DNA from: Thioalkalivibrio thiocyanodenitrificans ARhD 1
GTDB lineage: Bacteria; Pseudomonadota; Gammaproteobacteria; Ectothiorhodospirales; Ectothiorhodospiraceae
Assembly: GCF_000378965.1 (NCBI RefSeq)
Contig: NZ_KB900536.1
Coordinates: forward strand, 3,225,407 to 3,289,406
DNA: 64,000 nt
Direction of reading: 5' to 3'
The notes under the pieces were generated by a model. That model had not been told where the DNA came from. It was given only the letters and a program-made list of their open reading frames with translations, and did not search any database. The translations under genes and the position numbers were made by a program. Below, one piece after another: positions 39,565-48,457 of the stretch (position 1 is its first letter; the number at the start of each line of letters is the position of its first letter).

Positions 39565-40643
39565 GAAGGGCCGCCCGCGCCCGCATCGACCTCAGCGCCC
39601 TGCGCCACAATCTTCGAGTCGCCCGTGACGCGGCATCCGGCAGCCGGATCATGGCCGTGATCAAGGCGCAGGCCTACGGCCACGGCATGCTGGAGGTGGC
39701 GCGGGCGATTGCCGGTGAATGCGACGGCCTGGCGGTTTCCTGCGTTCAGGAGGCCGCTGTGCTGCGCGATGCGGGCGTACAGAGCGGGATCATCCTTCTC
39801 CAGGGATTCAAGGACACCGAGGAGCTGGCGGCCGCGGCCCATCTGGGCGTTCGCTCGGTGGTGCACGAGCCGGGCCAGTTGGCCTGCCTGAAGGCGGCCC
39901 GGCTCAACTCGCCGGTTGCCGTGTGGCTCAAGCTCGATACCGGCATGTACCGGCTTGGCTTTGAGCCGGCACGGGTTCATGCCCTGCTGGAGCGGCTTGA
40001 CGACACCGGCAAGGTGGCGGGTACCCCCGGACTCATGACCCATCTGGCATGCGCCGACGAGCCCGGGCGCGACGAGACCACCGACCAGATCCGGGTCTTC
40101 GATGAGGCCACCGTGGATCTGCCGGGTGAACGCAGCATGGCCAATTCGGCGGCCATCCTCACCGTGCCCGAGGCCCGCCGCGACTGGGTGCGCCCCGGCA
40201 TCATGCTCTACGGGGCCTCGCCCATCGTGAGCGCCACGGCGGATGAGCTGGGGCTGCGGCCGGTGATGACCGTGACTGCGCCCGTGGTGGCGGTGAAATC
40301 CCTGAAACCCGGCGATGCGGTGGGCTATGGCGCCAGTTTCGTGTGCACCCGGCCAAGCCGCCTGGCGGTGGTGGCAATGGGCTACGGCGACGGTTATCCG
40401 CGTCACGCGCCCAGCGGTACGCCCGTGCTGTTGCATGGCAGGCGCTGCGGCCTGCTGGGCAGGGTATCCATGGACATGCTGGCGGTGGATGTGACGGACG
40501 TGCCGGATGTGCAGGTGGGCGACATGGCCACCCTCTGGGGCGAGGGACTCCCGGTGGACGAGATCGCTGTGGCGGCGGGCACCATCAGCTATGAGCTCCT
40601 GTGCAGCGTCGGGGGGCGGCTGCGGCTCGACTACGTTGAATGA
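39561..40643 (+). CDS. alr: Alanine racemase
   Basis: PLP enzyme converting L- to D-alanine for peptidoglycan. 360 residues. The PLP Lys lies in AVIKAQAYGHG near the N terminus (the common form is VKANAYGHG); the second catalytic base Tyr is in VGYGASF, and RVSMDMLAVDVT is also conserved. GTG start overlapping the dnaB stop (GTGA). dnaB-alr is a common pair. Confidence 0.96.
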   Translation: MRRAARARIDLSALRHNLRVARDAASGSRIMAVIKAQAYGHGMLEVARAIAGECDGLAVSCVQEAAVLRDAGVQSGIILLQGFKDTEELAAAAHLGVRSVVHEPGQLACLKAARLNSPVAVWLKLDTGMYRLGFEPARVHALLERLDDTGKVAGTPGLMTHLACADEPGRDETTDQIRVFDEATVDLPGERSMANSAAILTVPEARRDWVRPGIMLYGASPIVSATADELGLRPVMTVTAPVVAVKSLKPGDAVGYGASFVCTRPSRLAVVAMGYGDGYPRHAPSGTPVLLHGRRCGLLGRVSMDMLAVDVTDVPDVQVGDMATLWGEGLPVDEIAVAAGTISYELLCSVGGRLRLDYVE

Positions 40644-40763
40644 GTTCAAAGTTCAAAGTTCAAAGTTCAAAGTTCAAAGTTCAAAGGGCCTGCGCGTGCC
40701 TTGTTCGCCGGGTAGCGAGCCGAAAGCGCCTCTCCCTTGAACTTTGAACCTTGAACTTTGAAC
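40644..40763. repeat. Heptamer-repeat hairpin between alr and the MFS gene
   Basis: Six perfect tandem GTTCAAA units (40644-40685) start directly after the alr TGA. After a 50-bp GC-rich spacer, four inverted units (CTTGAAC, TTTGAAC, CTTGAAC, TTTGAAC; 40736-40763) lead to within 7 bp of the MFS stop. The arms can pair along about 28 bp. It lies between convergent genes and could work as a bidirectional transcription or decay barrier. Confidence 0.9.
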
Positions 40764-40769
40764 CTCCGT

Positions 40770-42017
40770 TTACCCCTTCAGGTCCAGTTCCGGCTCCACG
40801 TCGGTTCTCGGATCCATCTCGGCGGCCATGGGCGAGGTGCGGGTGACGGGCACGAACTCGCCCTGCTCCTCGGCGGGCACCGGGCGGTCGACGCGGATGC
40901 GGTGCTGGATGAACAGGGCCAGTATCACCAGCAGGATGCCCATGACCAGGGGCAGGGTGCGGGTGTCCGTGTAGTGCATGGCAAGGCCCGTGAGAACGGG
41001 GCCGAGGGAGGCGCCGACGCCATTGAGCAGCAGCAGGCCCCGTGTGGCCTCCAGCACGTGGTGCACGTCCACCCGGTCATGGGTATGGGCCACGCTCAGG
41101 GCGTAGAGGGAGAAGGAAAACCCCCCGTAGAGCACGGCCGCCACCAGCAGGGCGATCAGCGAGGTCCCGGCCACGGCGAAGATGGCGGTGGCGGCAATGG
41201 CGCCCACCAGACAGACCATCACCAGCACCACGCGCCGGTCGCGGTTGTCGGACAGGTGCCCGATGGGCCACTGCAGCAGGGCGCCGCCGAAGATCACCGC
41301 GCTGATGAACAGCGCCACGCCCAGGTTGTCCAGTCCGATGGACAGCGCGAACACCGCCGACAGACCCCAGAACGTACCGGTGATCATGCCGGAGACCAGT
41401 GACCCCACGAAGCCCACCGGCGAATTCCGGTACAGGCCCTTGAGGGGAAAGCGCGGTGTCTCCACCGGGATCGGTTGGGAGACATGGGTGAGCGCCACCG
41501 GCAGCAGCCCCAGCGAGAACAGCATGCCCACCAGTACGAAGCTCGCCAGGTTGCCGGGACCGTAGGCGAGGATCAGGAACTGCCCCACTCCCAGGGCGAT
41601 GAGGCTGACCATCATGTAGATGGCGAACACCTGGCCCCTTTTCTGCCGCACCTGTTCGTTGAGCCAGCTCTCGATGACCATGTAGAGGCCCAGCACCGCG
41701 AAGCCGGTGATGATCCGCAGTACCCACCAGACCACCGGGTCAATCAGCAGCCCGTGCAGGAGCGAGGCCGCCGAGGCCACCGCCGCCAGGGCTGCGAAGG
41801 TCCGGATGTGTCCCACACGGCGGATCAGGGCGGGCGACACGAAGGAGCCCACGATGTAACCCAGAAAGAAGGCCGACATGATCACGCCGATGATCAGTTC
41901 GGAGTAGCCCTCCATGGCGGCACGCAGCCCCAGAAGCGTGCCGAGCAGGCCGGAGCCCGCCAGCAGGATGCCCATGCCGAGCAGGAGCGAATAGATCGAG
42001 GCGACGGTGGCGAGCAT
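40770..42017 (-). CDS. Major facilitator superfamily transporter
   Basis: A 415-residue inner-membrane carrier with about 12 hydrophobic segments and an MFS loop motif LIRRVGHIRTF (loop 2-3) and GHLSDNRDRR (loop 8-9). It resembles the YcaD-type MFS group; the substrate is unknown. The C-terminal 35 residues are polar. Convergent with alr and divergent from metZ. Confidence 0.85.
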   Translation of the reverse strand: MLATVASIYSLLLGMGILLAGSGLLGTLLGLRAAMEGYSELIIGVIMSAFFLGYIVGSFVSPALIRRVGHIRTFAALAAVASAASLLHGLLIDPVVWWVLRIITGFAVLGLYMVIESWLNEQVRQKRGQVFAIYMMVSLIALGVGQFLILAYGPGNLASFVLVGMLFSLGLLPVALTHVSQPIPVETPRFPLKGLYRNSPVGFVGSLVSGMITGTFWGLSAVFALSIGLDNLGVALFISAVIFGGALLQWPIGHLSDNRDRRVVLVMVCLVGAIAATAIFAVAGTSLIALLVAAVLYGGFSFSLYALSVAHTHDRVDVHHVLEATRGLLLLNGVGASLGPVLTGLAMHYTDTRTLPLVMGILLVILALFIQHRIRVDRPVPAEEQGEFVPVTRTSPMAAEMDPRTDVEPELDLKG

Positions 42018-42055
42018 GGCCAGGCGGGTCCCGGGTGTGAGGTGGTGGGGGGCGC

Positions 42056-42067
42056 AATATTAATATT
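42056..42067. promoter_or_regulatory. AT-rich palindrome in the MFS/metZ divergent promoter region
   Basis: AATATTAATATT is a perfect 12-bp palindrome in an otherwise GC-rich 222-bp spacer between divergent starts at 42017 and 42240. It could hold -10 boxes or a repressor site. No methionine-type (SAM or MetJ) element is apparent. Confidence 0.35.
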
Positions 42068-42239
42068 CTGCGGCGCGGACTTCGACGGATTTCGTCCCGC
42101 CCATTGGACCAGCCGTCGGCCAGGAGTTCCACCGGTCGTGTATCATGGTGGCAGAGCCGATCCACGGCTTCCAGACACCATCGTATTGTGCGCTCCGAGG
42201 CCGTCTCAGCGTGGCCAGGGCACCAGGGCGGACCCGATC

Positions 42240-43421
42240 ATGAAAGATCCCGAGAATTACGCATTCGAGACCCGTGCCGTACGCGCCGGGCAGCACCGGA
42301 CCCATGAGGGCGAACACTCCGAGGCGATCTTCCCCACGTCCAGTTTCGTGTTCGAGAACGCGGCCCAGGCGGCGGCGCGGTTTGGCGGTACGGAACCCGG
42401 CAACATCTACTCCCGGTTCACCAACCCCACGGTGCGTACCTTCCAGGAACGCCTGGCGGCCATGGAGGGCGGGGAGGCCTGCATCGCCACTTCGTCAGGC
42501 ATGTCGGCGATCCTGTCCACGTGCATGGCGCTGCTCAAGGCCGGTGACCACATTGTCTCGTCACGCTCGGTGTTCGGCACCACGACCTCGCTGTTCACCA
42601 ATTACCTGACCCGTTTCGGCGTGCCGGTGGATTTCGTCCCCTTGCCCGATCTAGAAGCCTGGGAGGCGGCGATCCGTCCGGAGACGCGCATGCTCTACGT
42701 GGAGTCGCCGTCCAATCCGCTGACGGAACTGGTGGACATCCGCGCACTGGCGGATCTGGCCCGGTCCCGGGGCTGCCTGCTGGTGGTGGACAACTGTTTC
42801 TGTACTCCGGCGCTGCAGTTGCCGCTGGCGCTGGGGGCGGACATCGTCATCCATTCGGCCACCAAGTACCTGGACGGGCAGGGGCGCTGCGTGGGCGGCG
42901 CCGTGGTGGGCGATGCCGAACGGGTCGGCAAGGACGTGTTCGGTTTCCTGCGCACCGGCGGTCCCACCATGAGCCCATTCAATGCCTGGGTGTTCCTCAA
43001 GGGTCTGGAGACGTTGAGCCTGCGCATGCGTGCCCACAGCGAGAATGCGCTGCACCTGGCGCGCTGGCTCAAGGCCCATCCCCGGGTGGCACGGGTGCAT
43101 TTTCCCGGGCTCGAGGATCATCCCCAGCACGAGCTGGCCAAGGCCCAGCAGTCGGGGTTCGGGGGCATCGTCTCCTTCGAGGTCACGGGAGGGCGCGAGT
43201 TGGCCTGGCGGGTGATCGATGCCACCAGGATGCTTTCCATCACGGCCAACCTGGGCGATACCAAGAGCACCATCACCCATCCGGCCACCACCACGCACGG
43301 GCGGCTCACCCCCGAGCAGCGCGAGGAACAGGGCGTGGGCGAGAGCCTGATCCGGGTGGCCGTGGGCCTGGAGGCCATAACCGATATCCAGGCGGACCTG
43401 GCCCGGGGCCTGGACGGCTGA
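42240..43421 (+). CDS. metZ: O-succinylhomoserine sulfhydrylase
   Basis: PLP enzyme that makes homocysteine from O-succinylhomoserine and sulfide in methionine synthesis. 393 residues: YSRFTNPTV, ATSSGMSAI, and the PLP Lys in SATKYLDGQGRCVGGAVVG, with the MetZ-type HPATTTHGRLTPEQREEQG near the end. The PLP Lys region and length separate it from the longer MetY. The ATG at 42240 gives the normal N terminus MKDPENYAFETRAVRAG; the frame stays open far upstream, but that part has no homology. Confidence 0.92.
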   Translation: MKDPENYAFETRAVRAGQHRTHEGEHSEAIFPTSSFVFENAAQAAARFGGTEPGNIYSRFTNPTVRTFQERLAAMEGGEACIATSSGMSAILSTCMALLKAGDHIVSSRSVFGTTTSLFTNYLTRFGVPVDFVPLPDLEAWEAAIRPETRMLYVESPSNPLTELVDIRALADLARSRGCLLVVDNCFCTPALQLPLALGADIVIHSATKYLDGQGRCVGGAVVGDAERVGKDVFGFLRTGGPTMSPFNAWVFLKGLETLSLRMRAHSENALHLARWLKAHPRVARVHFPGLEDHPQHELAKAQQSGFGGIVSFEVTGGRELAWRVIDATRMLSITANLGDTKSTITHPATTTHGRLTPEQREEQGVGESLIRVAVGLEAITDIQADLARGLDG

Positions 43422-43437
43422 CGCCCGCGCAGCCCGC

Positions 43438-44691
43438 GTGACACGGCTCGCCTCCACGCTCGCCGATCCACAGCTGCCCCTAGCGTTGTTCCGGGCGGCC
43501 CTGGCGGCCGTGGACGGGGAAACCGTGGTGCGGGAGGCGCTGACGGATGCCCGGCGGGGATCACCGGTTCACGTGGTGGCCCTGGGCAAGGCGGCCGGTA
43601 CCATGATCCGGGGTGCGCGATCGGCTCTCGGCGCGGATCTGAAACGCGCGCTGGCCGTCTCCCGGCCCGGTCATCTGGATGCGGATCTGTGTGCCGATTC
43701 ACGCATCCGCTGCCTGGAATCGGATCATCCGCTGCCGGGCGCGCGCAGCCTGTCGGCGGGCCGGGCCCTGCTGGCGTTCATCGAGGACACACCCGGGGAT
43801 GAGCCGATCCTGTTTCTGATCTCCGGCGGCACCTCGAGCCTGGTGGAGGTACCGGTTGACGGCGTCGATGCCGGCCGGCTGGCTGACCTGAACCGGTGGA
43901 TGCTGGGCGCGGGTCTGGACATCGCCGCCATGAACCGCGCGCGCAGCGCGCTCTCCCGTATCAAGGGCGGACGCCTGGCGGAGCGGCTCGCGGGCCGCCC
44001 GGCGCGCGCCCTGCTGATCTCCGACGTGCCCGGCGACGATCCGGCCGTGATCGGCTCCGGTCTGCTGGTCGCCGGCGAGCCTCGGGGCGCCTGGCCCGAG
44101 TTTCCGGGCGAACTGGACTGGGTGGAGGAACTGGCCCGGGCGCCGCTGCGGCCCGGGGATATCCATGCCCCGCCACTGCGCATCGTGGCCAGCCTGGGGC
44201 GGGCCTGCGAGGCAGTGGTGGAGGCGGCGCGACGCCGGGGACTGCCCGTTTTCCGGCACTCGGAGTTTCTGGATGGCGAGGCGGCCGCCACCGGTGCGCG
44301 CCTGGCCCGGATGCTGCTCGATGCCGAACCCGGCGTGCACGTATGGGGCGGCGAGACCCACGTGCACCTCCCGGAGCACCCCGGGCGCGGCGGGCGCAAC
44401 CAGCACCTGGCACTCGCGGCGGCGCGGGTGCTCGCGGGGCATGACGGGATGCGCCTTCTGGCGGCAGGGACCGACGGTTCCGACGGCAACAGCGACGATG
44501 CGGGCGCCCTGGTGGACGGCGGCACCGTGGCGCGCGGCGAGACGGCGGGACTGGATGCCGGGCAGGCCCTCGCGCGCGCGGATGCAGGCCGTTTTCTAGC
44601 GGCGTCCGGCGATCTCGTCCACACCGGCCCCACCGGCACCAATGTCATGGACCTGGTGATCGGCGTGGTGGCGGATGGTGACCCGCAATGA
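43438..44691 (+). CDS. Glycerate 2-kinase (DUF4147/MOFRL type)
   Basis: A 417-residue class II glycerate kinase, which forms 2-phosphoglycerate from glycerate. Motifs: ALGKAAGTMIRGA, SDHPLPGARS, FLISGGTSSLVE, RSALSRIKGGRLA, SDVPGDDPAVIGSG and, in the MOFRL domain, GRGGRNQHLALAAARVL, AAGTDGSDGNSDDAGALVDG. The GTG start at 43438 lies 16 bp after metZ. Glycerate comes from glycolate/glyoxylate or tartrate metabolism; none of those genes is nearby. The stop overlaps the DUF455 start. Confidence 0.9.
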   Translation: MTRLASTLADPQLPLALFRAALAAVDGETVVREALTDARRGSPVHVVALGKAAGTMIRGARSALGADLKRALAVSRPGHLDADLCADSRIRCLESDHPLPGARSLSAGRALLAFIEDTPGDEPILFLISGGTSSLVEVPVDGVDAGRLADLNRWMLGAGLDIAAMNRARSALSRIKGGRLAERLAGRPARALLISDVPGDDPAVIGSGLLVAGEPRGAWPEFPGELDWVEELARAPLRPGDIHAPPLRIVASLGRACEAVVEAARRRGLPVFRHSEFLDGEAAATGARLARMLLDAEPGVHVWGGETHVHLPEHPGRGGRNQHLALAAARVLAGHDGMRLLAAGTDGSDGNSDDAGALVDGGTVARGETAGLDAGQALARADAGRFLAASGDLVHTGPTGTNVMDLVIGVVADGDPQ

Positions 44692-45509
44692 CCGATGCCG
44701 CCGAACCCGTCACCTGCGTGCACGCCGAGGCCTTCGAGGCGCTTATGCAGGCCGATCCGTCCGCCAAATGCCGTATGACCGCGGCCCTGCGCGCCCGTTG
44801 GCGGGCGGGCAGGGTGAACACACGGCACGAAGCGGAGGCGCCGCGGGCCGTGCCGGTGCCCGGGCGTCCCGGACGGCCCCGGCTGGTGGACCCCATGCGG
44901 GTGCCCCGCCGGAAGCTCACCACGCCCCGGGGGCAGGCGGCGCTGGTTCACGCCATTGCGCACATCGAGTTCAATGCCATCAATCTGGCGCTGGATGCGG
45001 TCTACCGTTTTCGCGGCCTGCCCGGGGACTTCTGCGGCGACTGGTTGCAGGTGGCGGCGGAAGAGGCGCAGCACTTTCTCATGCTGCGCCGGCGCCTGTC
45101 GGAACTGGGTCACGCCTACGGTGATTTCGAGGCCCACGACGGCCTCTGGGACATGGCGGTGAAGACCGCCCATGATCCCCTGCTGCGCATGGCGCTGGTA
45201 CCCCGGGTGCTGGAGGCCCGGGGGCTCGATGTCACGCCCGGGATGATGGAACGGCTCCGGGCAGCCGGCGATACGCGGACCCTGGAGATCCTCGGGGTCA
45301 TCCTGCGTGAGGAAATCGGCCACGTGGCCATCGGTACCCGGTGGTTCAGGTACCTGTGCGATCAACGGGGACTCGATCCGGATGCCACCTTCGGTGAGCT
45401 CGTGGCCGAATACATGCCGGGGCGCATCAGGCCGCCGTTTCACGAAGCGGCTCGAAAGGCCGCGGGGTTCACGGAGGCGGAGATGGCGATTCTGAAGTCG
45501 GAAGTGTGA
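44688..45509 (+). CDS. DUF455 family ferritin-like protein
   Basis: A 273-residue protein of PF04305. Conserved acidic and His residues of a di-iron ferritin-like bundle are visible: HAIAHIEFNAINLALDA, WLQVAAEEAQHFLMLRRRL and EEIGHVAIGTRWFRYLC. Family members are related to tRNA hydroxylase MiaE, but their reaction is unproven. The ATG overlaps the glycerate kinase stop (ATGA), so they are co-translated, though the link is obscure. The stop and last two residues (EV) come from the gene-end repeat, reading GAAGTGTGA. Confidence 0.88.
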   Translation: MTDAAEPVTCVHAEAFEALMQADPSAKCRMTAALRARWRAGRVNTRHEAEAPRAVPVPGRPGRPRLVDPMRVPRRKLTTPRGQAALVHAIAHIEFNAINLALDAVYRFRGLPGDFCGDWLQVAAEEAQHFLMLRRRLSELGHAYGDFEAHDGLWDMAVKTAHDPLLRMALVPRVLEARGLDVTPGMMERLRAAGDTRTLEILGVILREEIGHVAIGTRWFRYLCDQRGLDPDATFGELVAEYMPGRIRPPFHEAARKAAGFTEAEMAILKSEV

Positions 45510-45566
45510 ATTGGGAAGTGTGAAGTGGGGGTCAGGTTTTCCCTCCCACTTCCCGAATCACACTTC
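45501..45566. repeat. Gene-end inverted repeat between DUF455 gene and lpxH
   Basis: GAAGTGTGAATTGGGAAGTG (45501-45520) faces its near-perfect complement at 45547-45566 (two mismatches). It sits between convergent genes. Its left arm encodes the DUF455 TGA (45507-45509). The right flank continues as GCACTTCATTTCG to the end of lpxH. Confidence 0.85.
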
Positions 45567-45582
45567 GCACTTCATTTCGTGC

Positions 45583-46305
45583 TTACCCGATTGTCTCCAG
45601 CCGCATCCCCTCGGGCGTCACCCGGAGCATCCCGCCCGTCTCATACCAGTCCGCCAGTACAACGCGCTGCGCCGGCTGTCCATCCATCGTGAATTCGTGA
45701 ATCTTCGGGCGGTGGGTATGGCCGTGGATGAGCAGGGTCACGCCGTGACGGCGCATCGCGTCCTCTACGGCCGGAAGGGAAACGTCGGTGATCTCGGGCG
45801 CCTTGGTGCGCCCGTTTTCACGGCTGCGCTCGCGCGCGGCTTCGGCCTCGACTCGGCGCCTGTCCAGCGGCCGGGCCAGAAAATCGGACTGCCAGTCGGA
45901 ATCGCGCACCATGTCCCGGAAGGCCATGTACTCGTGGTCGTCGGTGCACAGGCTGTCACCATGCATGAGCAAGGCGCGCCGACCGTACAGGTCCACGACG
46001 GTTTCCTCCGCGAGCAGGCGCATGCCGGTGCTCCGCGCGAAGGCCTCGCCCAGCAGGAAATCCCGGTTGCCGTGGGCAAAGTACAACGGAACACCCCGGC
46101 TGCTGAGGGCACGCAGGCCGGCGGCGATGCCTTCCAGATGGGGCGCATCGTCGTCGTCGCCGATCCAGTATTCGAACAGATCACCGAGGATATACAGGGC
46201 ATCGGCACCCGCCGCGTCCTCGCGCAGGAAGCGCTCGAACAATGCGAGGATGTGCGGACGCTCCGGGTCCAGATGCAGGTCCGAAATGAACAGCGTTTGC
46301 TGCAC
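45583..46305 (-). CDS. lpxH: UDP-2,3-diacylglucosamine diphosphatase
   Basis: Calcineurin-type hydrolase of lipid A synthesis; it makes lipid X at the inner membrane surface. 240 residues: metal-binding FISDLHLDPERP, GDLFEYWIGDD, HGNRDFLLG, MHGDSLCTDD and HGHTHRP. It starts 11 bp after the cyclophilin gene on the same strand. Confidence 0.97.
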   Translation of the reverse strand: MQQTLFISDLHLDPERPHILALFERFLREDAAGADALYILGDLFEYWIGDDDDAPHLEGIAAGLRALSSRGVPLYFAHGNRDFLLGEAFARSTGMRLLAEETVVDLYGRRALLMHGDSLCTDDHEYMAFRDMVRDSDWQSDFLARPLDRRRVEAEAARERSRENGRTKAPEITDVSLPAVEDAMRRHGVTLLIHGHTHRPKIHEFTMDGQPAQRVVLADWYETGGMLRVTPEGMRLETIG

Positions 46306-46316
46306 GGGCCCGCCGG

Positions 46317-46901
46317 CTACCGGACGGGGGCGACCCTGGTCATGACCACCGGCTCGACGGGAACGTCCTGGTGCATGCCCTGGTTCCCGGTGGGCACGTT
46401 CTCGATGGCCGAGACCACGTCCATACCCTCCACCACCCTGCCGAATACCGCGTAGCCCCAGCCCTGCTGGGTTTCGGCCTGGAAGTCCAGGAACCGGTTG
46501 TGCTTCACGTTGATGAAGAACTGCGCGGTGGCGGAATGGGGGTTGGGGGTGCGAGCCATGGCCAGGGTGCCCACCTCGTTGCTCAGCCCGTTGTTGGCTT
46601 CATTGCGGATGGGGTCGCGGGTGGGCTTCTGGGACATGTCGGCCGTGAAGCCGCCGCCCTGAATCATGAAGCCGGGGATGACCCGGTGAAAGATGGTGCC
46701 GTCGAAGAAGCCGTCGTTCACGTACTCCATGAAGTTGGCCACCGTGTCCGGGGCCTTGTCGGCAAACAGTTCGACGACGATGGCGCCCTTGGAGGTTTCG
46801 ATGGTCACTTTCGGATTCTCGTTCTCGGCCATTGCAAGGCTTCCCATGGTTGCGGACAGCAGGAGGCTCACTGTCAGGAGCTGTCGGATCAGGTGGGTCA
46901 T
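46317..46901 (-). CDS. ppiA: Periplasmic peptidyl-prolyl cis-trans isomerase (cyclophilin type)
   Basis: A 194-residue cyclophilin with a Sec signal ([18 protein letters not shown]), so it acts in the periplasm. Core: [20 protein letters not shown] with the catalytic Arg, [20 protein letters not shown], and [16 protein letters not shown]. The length and motifs fit PpiA; the cytoplasmic PpiB lacks the signal. Confidence 0.93.
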   Translation of the reverse strand: MTHLIRQLLTVSLLLSATMGSLAMAENENPKVTIETSKGAIVVELFADKAPDTVANFMEYVNDGFFDGTIFHRVIPGFMIQGGGFTADMSQKPTRDPIRNEANNGLSNEVGTLAMARTPNPHSATAQFFINVKHNRFLDFQAETQQGWGYAVFGRVVEGMDVVSAIENVPTGNQGMHQDVPVEPVVMTRVAPVR

Positions 46902-47026
46902 GGATCTGGATTTCCGTTTCTGTGATCGGAAGACCCTGCATCATAGCGCCTCGGGGTGGACGGTGAAACCCGCCGCGAGCCCACGGGCTTTGTTGTGTGA
47001 CACGGTTTTTCGCTACCATTCGCGCC

Positions 47027-48448
47027 ATGTCGAACACCCCCGTCAAGACGCGCTTCGCGCCGAGTCCCACCGGTCACCTGCACCTGGGCAACCTGCGCAC
47101 CGCGCTGTTCAGTGCCCTGCTGGCCCGCCGGGAGGGGGGCGTGTTCCTGTTGCGCATTGAGGACACGGACGCTGCCCGCAGCAGCGATGCACACGTCCAC
47201 GCCCTGATGGAGGACCTGCGCTGGCTGGGGCTGGAGTGGCAGGAAGGCCCGGAGGTGGGCGGCCCGAACGGACCATATGCCCAGTCTCTGCGCGGGCATA
47301 TCTACGCCGCTGATTACAGCCGGCTCGAATCGGCCGGGCTCGCCTATCCCTGCTTCTGCAGTGACGAGATCCTGCGCCTGTCCCGCAAGGCACAGCTTGC
47401 CGCCGGGCAGCCTCCACGCTACCCGGGCACCTGCGCACGCCTCTCCCCGCAGGACGTGCGCGCGCGCCTGGACAAGGGGCTCAAACCCACCTTGCGGTTC
47501 CGGGTGCCGCCGGGACGGCGCATCCGTTTCGATGATCTCGTGCGCGGATCCCAGGTCTTTGACACAGACACCATCGGTGATTTCGTCATCCGCCGTTCCG
47601 ACGGCACCCCGTCGTTCTTTTTCAGCAACGCGGTGGACGACGCCATGATGGGCGTGACCCATGTGCTGCGCGGCGAGGACCACCTGGCCAACACGCCGCG
47701 CCAGATGATGGTCATGGAGGCCCTGGATCTGCCCGTGCCCGCCTATGGCCACATCTCGCTGATCCTGGGCGAAGACGGCGCGCCCCTCTCCAAGCGGCAC
47801 GGAGCCCTGAGCCTTCGCGAGTTGCGCGACCGGGGCTACCTGCCGCAGGCCCTGCTCAATCACCTGGCGCGCCTGGGACACAGCTATGAAGCCGACGGTT
47901 TCATGGATCTGGATGCCCTGGCGCGAGGTTTCGACGCCGCGCGTCTCGGCCGGGCGCCGGCGCGTCATGATCCCGTGCAACTGGATCACTGGCAGCACCA
48001 GGCGGTGCTGGCCCTTGCCGATGACGGGCTGGCCCGGTGGTTGGGCCCGATGCTCGAAGACGAGGTGCCTGCCGGGGCCCGCGGGCCCTTCCTGCGCGTG
48101 GTGCGTGATAACATCAGCTTCCCCGGCGAGGCCCGGGACTGGGCGCGGCGCCTGTTCGGCGCGCCGCCCGTACCGGATGCCGAGGCCGGACAGGTCATGG
48201 CCCGTGCCGGCAGCGCGTTCTTTGACGCGGCGCTGGTCGCGCTGGCCGCATCGCCCGGGGATTTCCGGGTTCTGGCCGGGCAGGTGGGCACCGCCACCGG
48301 TCTCAAGGGGCGGCACCTGTTCATGCCCCTGCGCGCGGCCCTGACGGGCCGCACCCACGGCCCCGAGATGAAGGACCTGTGGCCGCTTCTGGGCCCGGAG
48401 CGGGTGGCCGAACGGCTTGCCCATGCCCGGGATTCGCTTTCCTCCTGA
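47027..48448 (+). CDS. gltX: Glutamyl-tRNA synthetase
   Basis: Charges tRNA-Glu. 473 residues with the class I HIGH motif in FAPSPTGHLHLGNLR, the KMSKS equivalent in PLSKRHGALS, and a Cys cluster YPCFCSDE ... YPGTC that could bind zinc. Start MSNTPVKTRFAPSP at 47027. Some gammaproteobacteria carry two GluRS, one preferring tRNA-Gln; this window cannot tell which this is. It is 9 bp upstream of cysS. Confidence 0.95.
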   Translation: MSNTPVKTRFAPSPTGHLHLGNLRTALFSALLARREGGVFLLRIEDTDAARSSDAHVHALMEDLRWLGLEWQEGPEVGGPNGPYAQSLRGHIYAADYSRLESAGLAYPCFCSDEILRLSRKAQLAAGQPPRYPGTCARLSPQDVRARLDKGLKPTLRFRVPPGRRIRFDDLVRGSQVFDTDTIGDFVIRRSDGTPSFFFSNAVDDAMMGVTHVLRGEDHLANTPRQMMVMEALDLPVPAYGHISLILGEDGAPLSKRHGALSLRELRDRGYLPQALLNHLARLGHSYEADGFMDLDALARGFDAARLGRAPARHDPVQLDHWQHQAVLALADDGLARWLGPMLEDEVPAGARGPFLRVVRDNISFPGEARDWARRLFGAPPVPDAEAGQVMARAGSAFFDAALVALAASPGDFRVLAGQVGTATGLKGRHLFMPLRAALTGRTHGPEMKDLWPLLGPERVAERLAHARDSLSS

Positions 48449-48457
48449 GACCGTTTC

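Noticed and set aside
40644-40763. GTTCAAA array as a CRISPR
   Set aside because: Units are 7 bp without spacers, and there is no cas gene.
41475-42239. Long in-frame extension upstream of metZ
   Set aside because: The extension runs antisense through the MFS gene and has no homology; metZ length and N terminus are normal from 42240.
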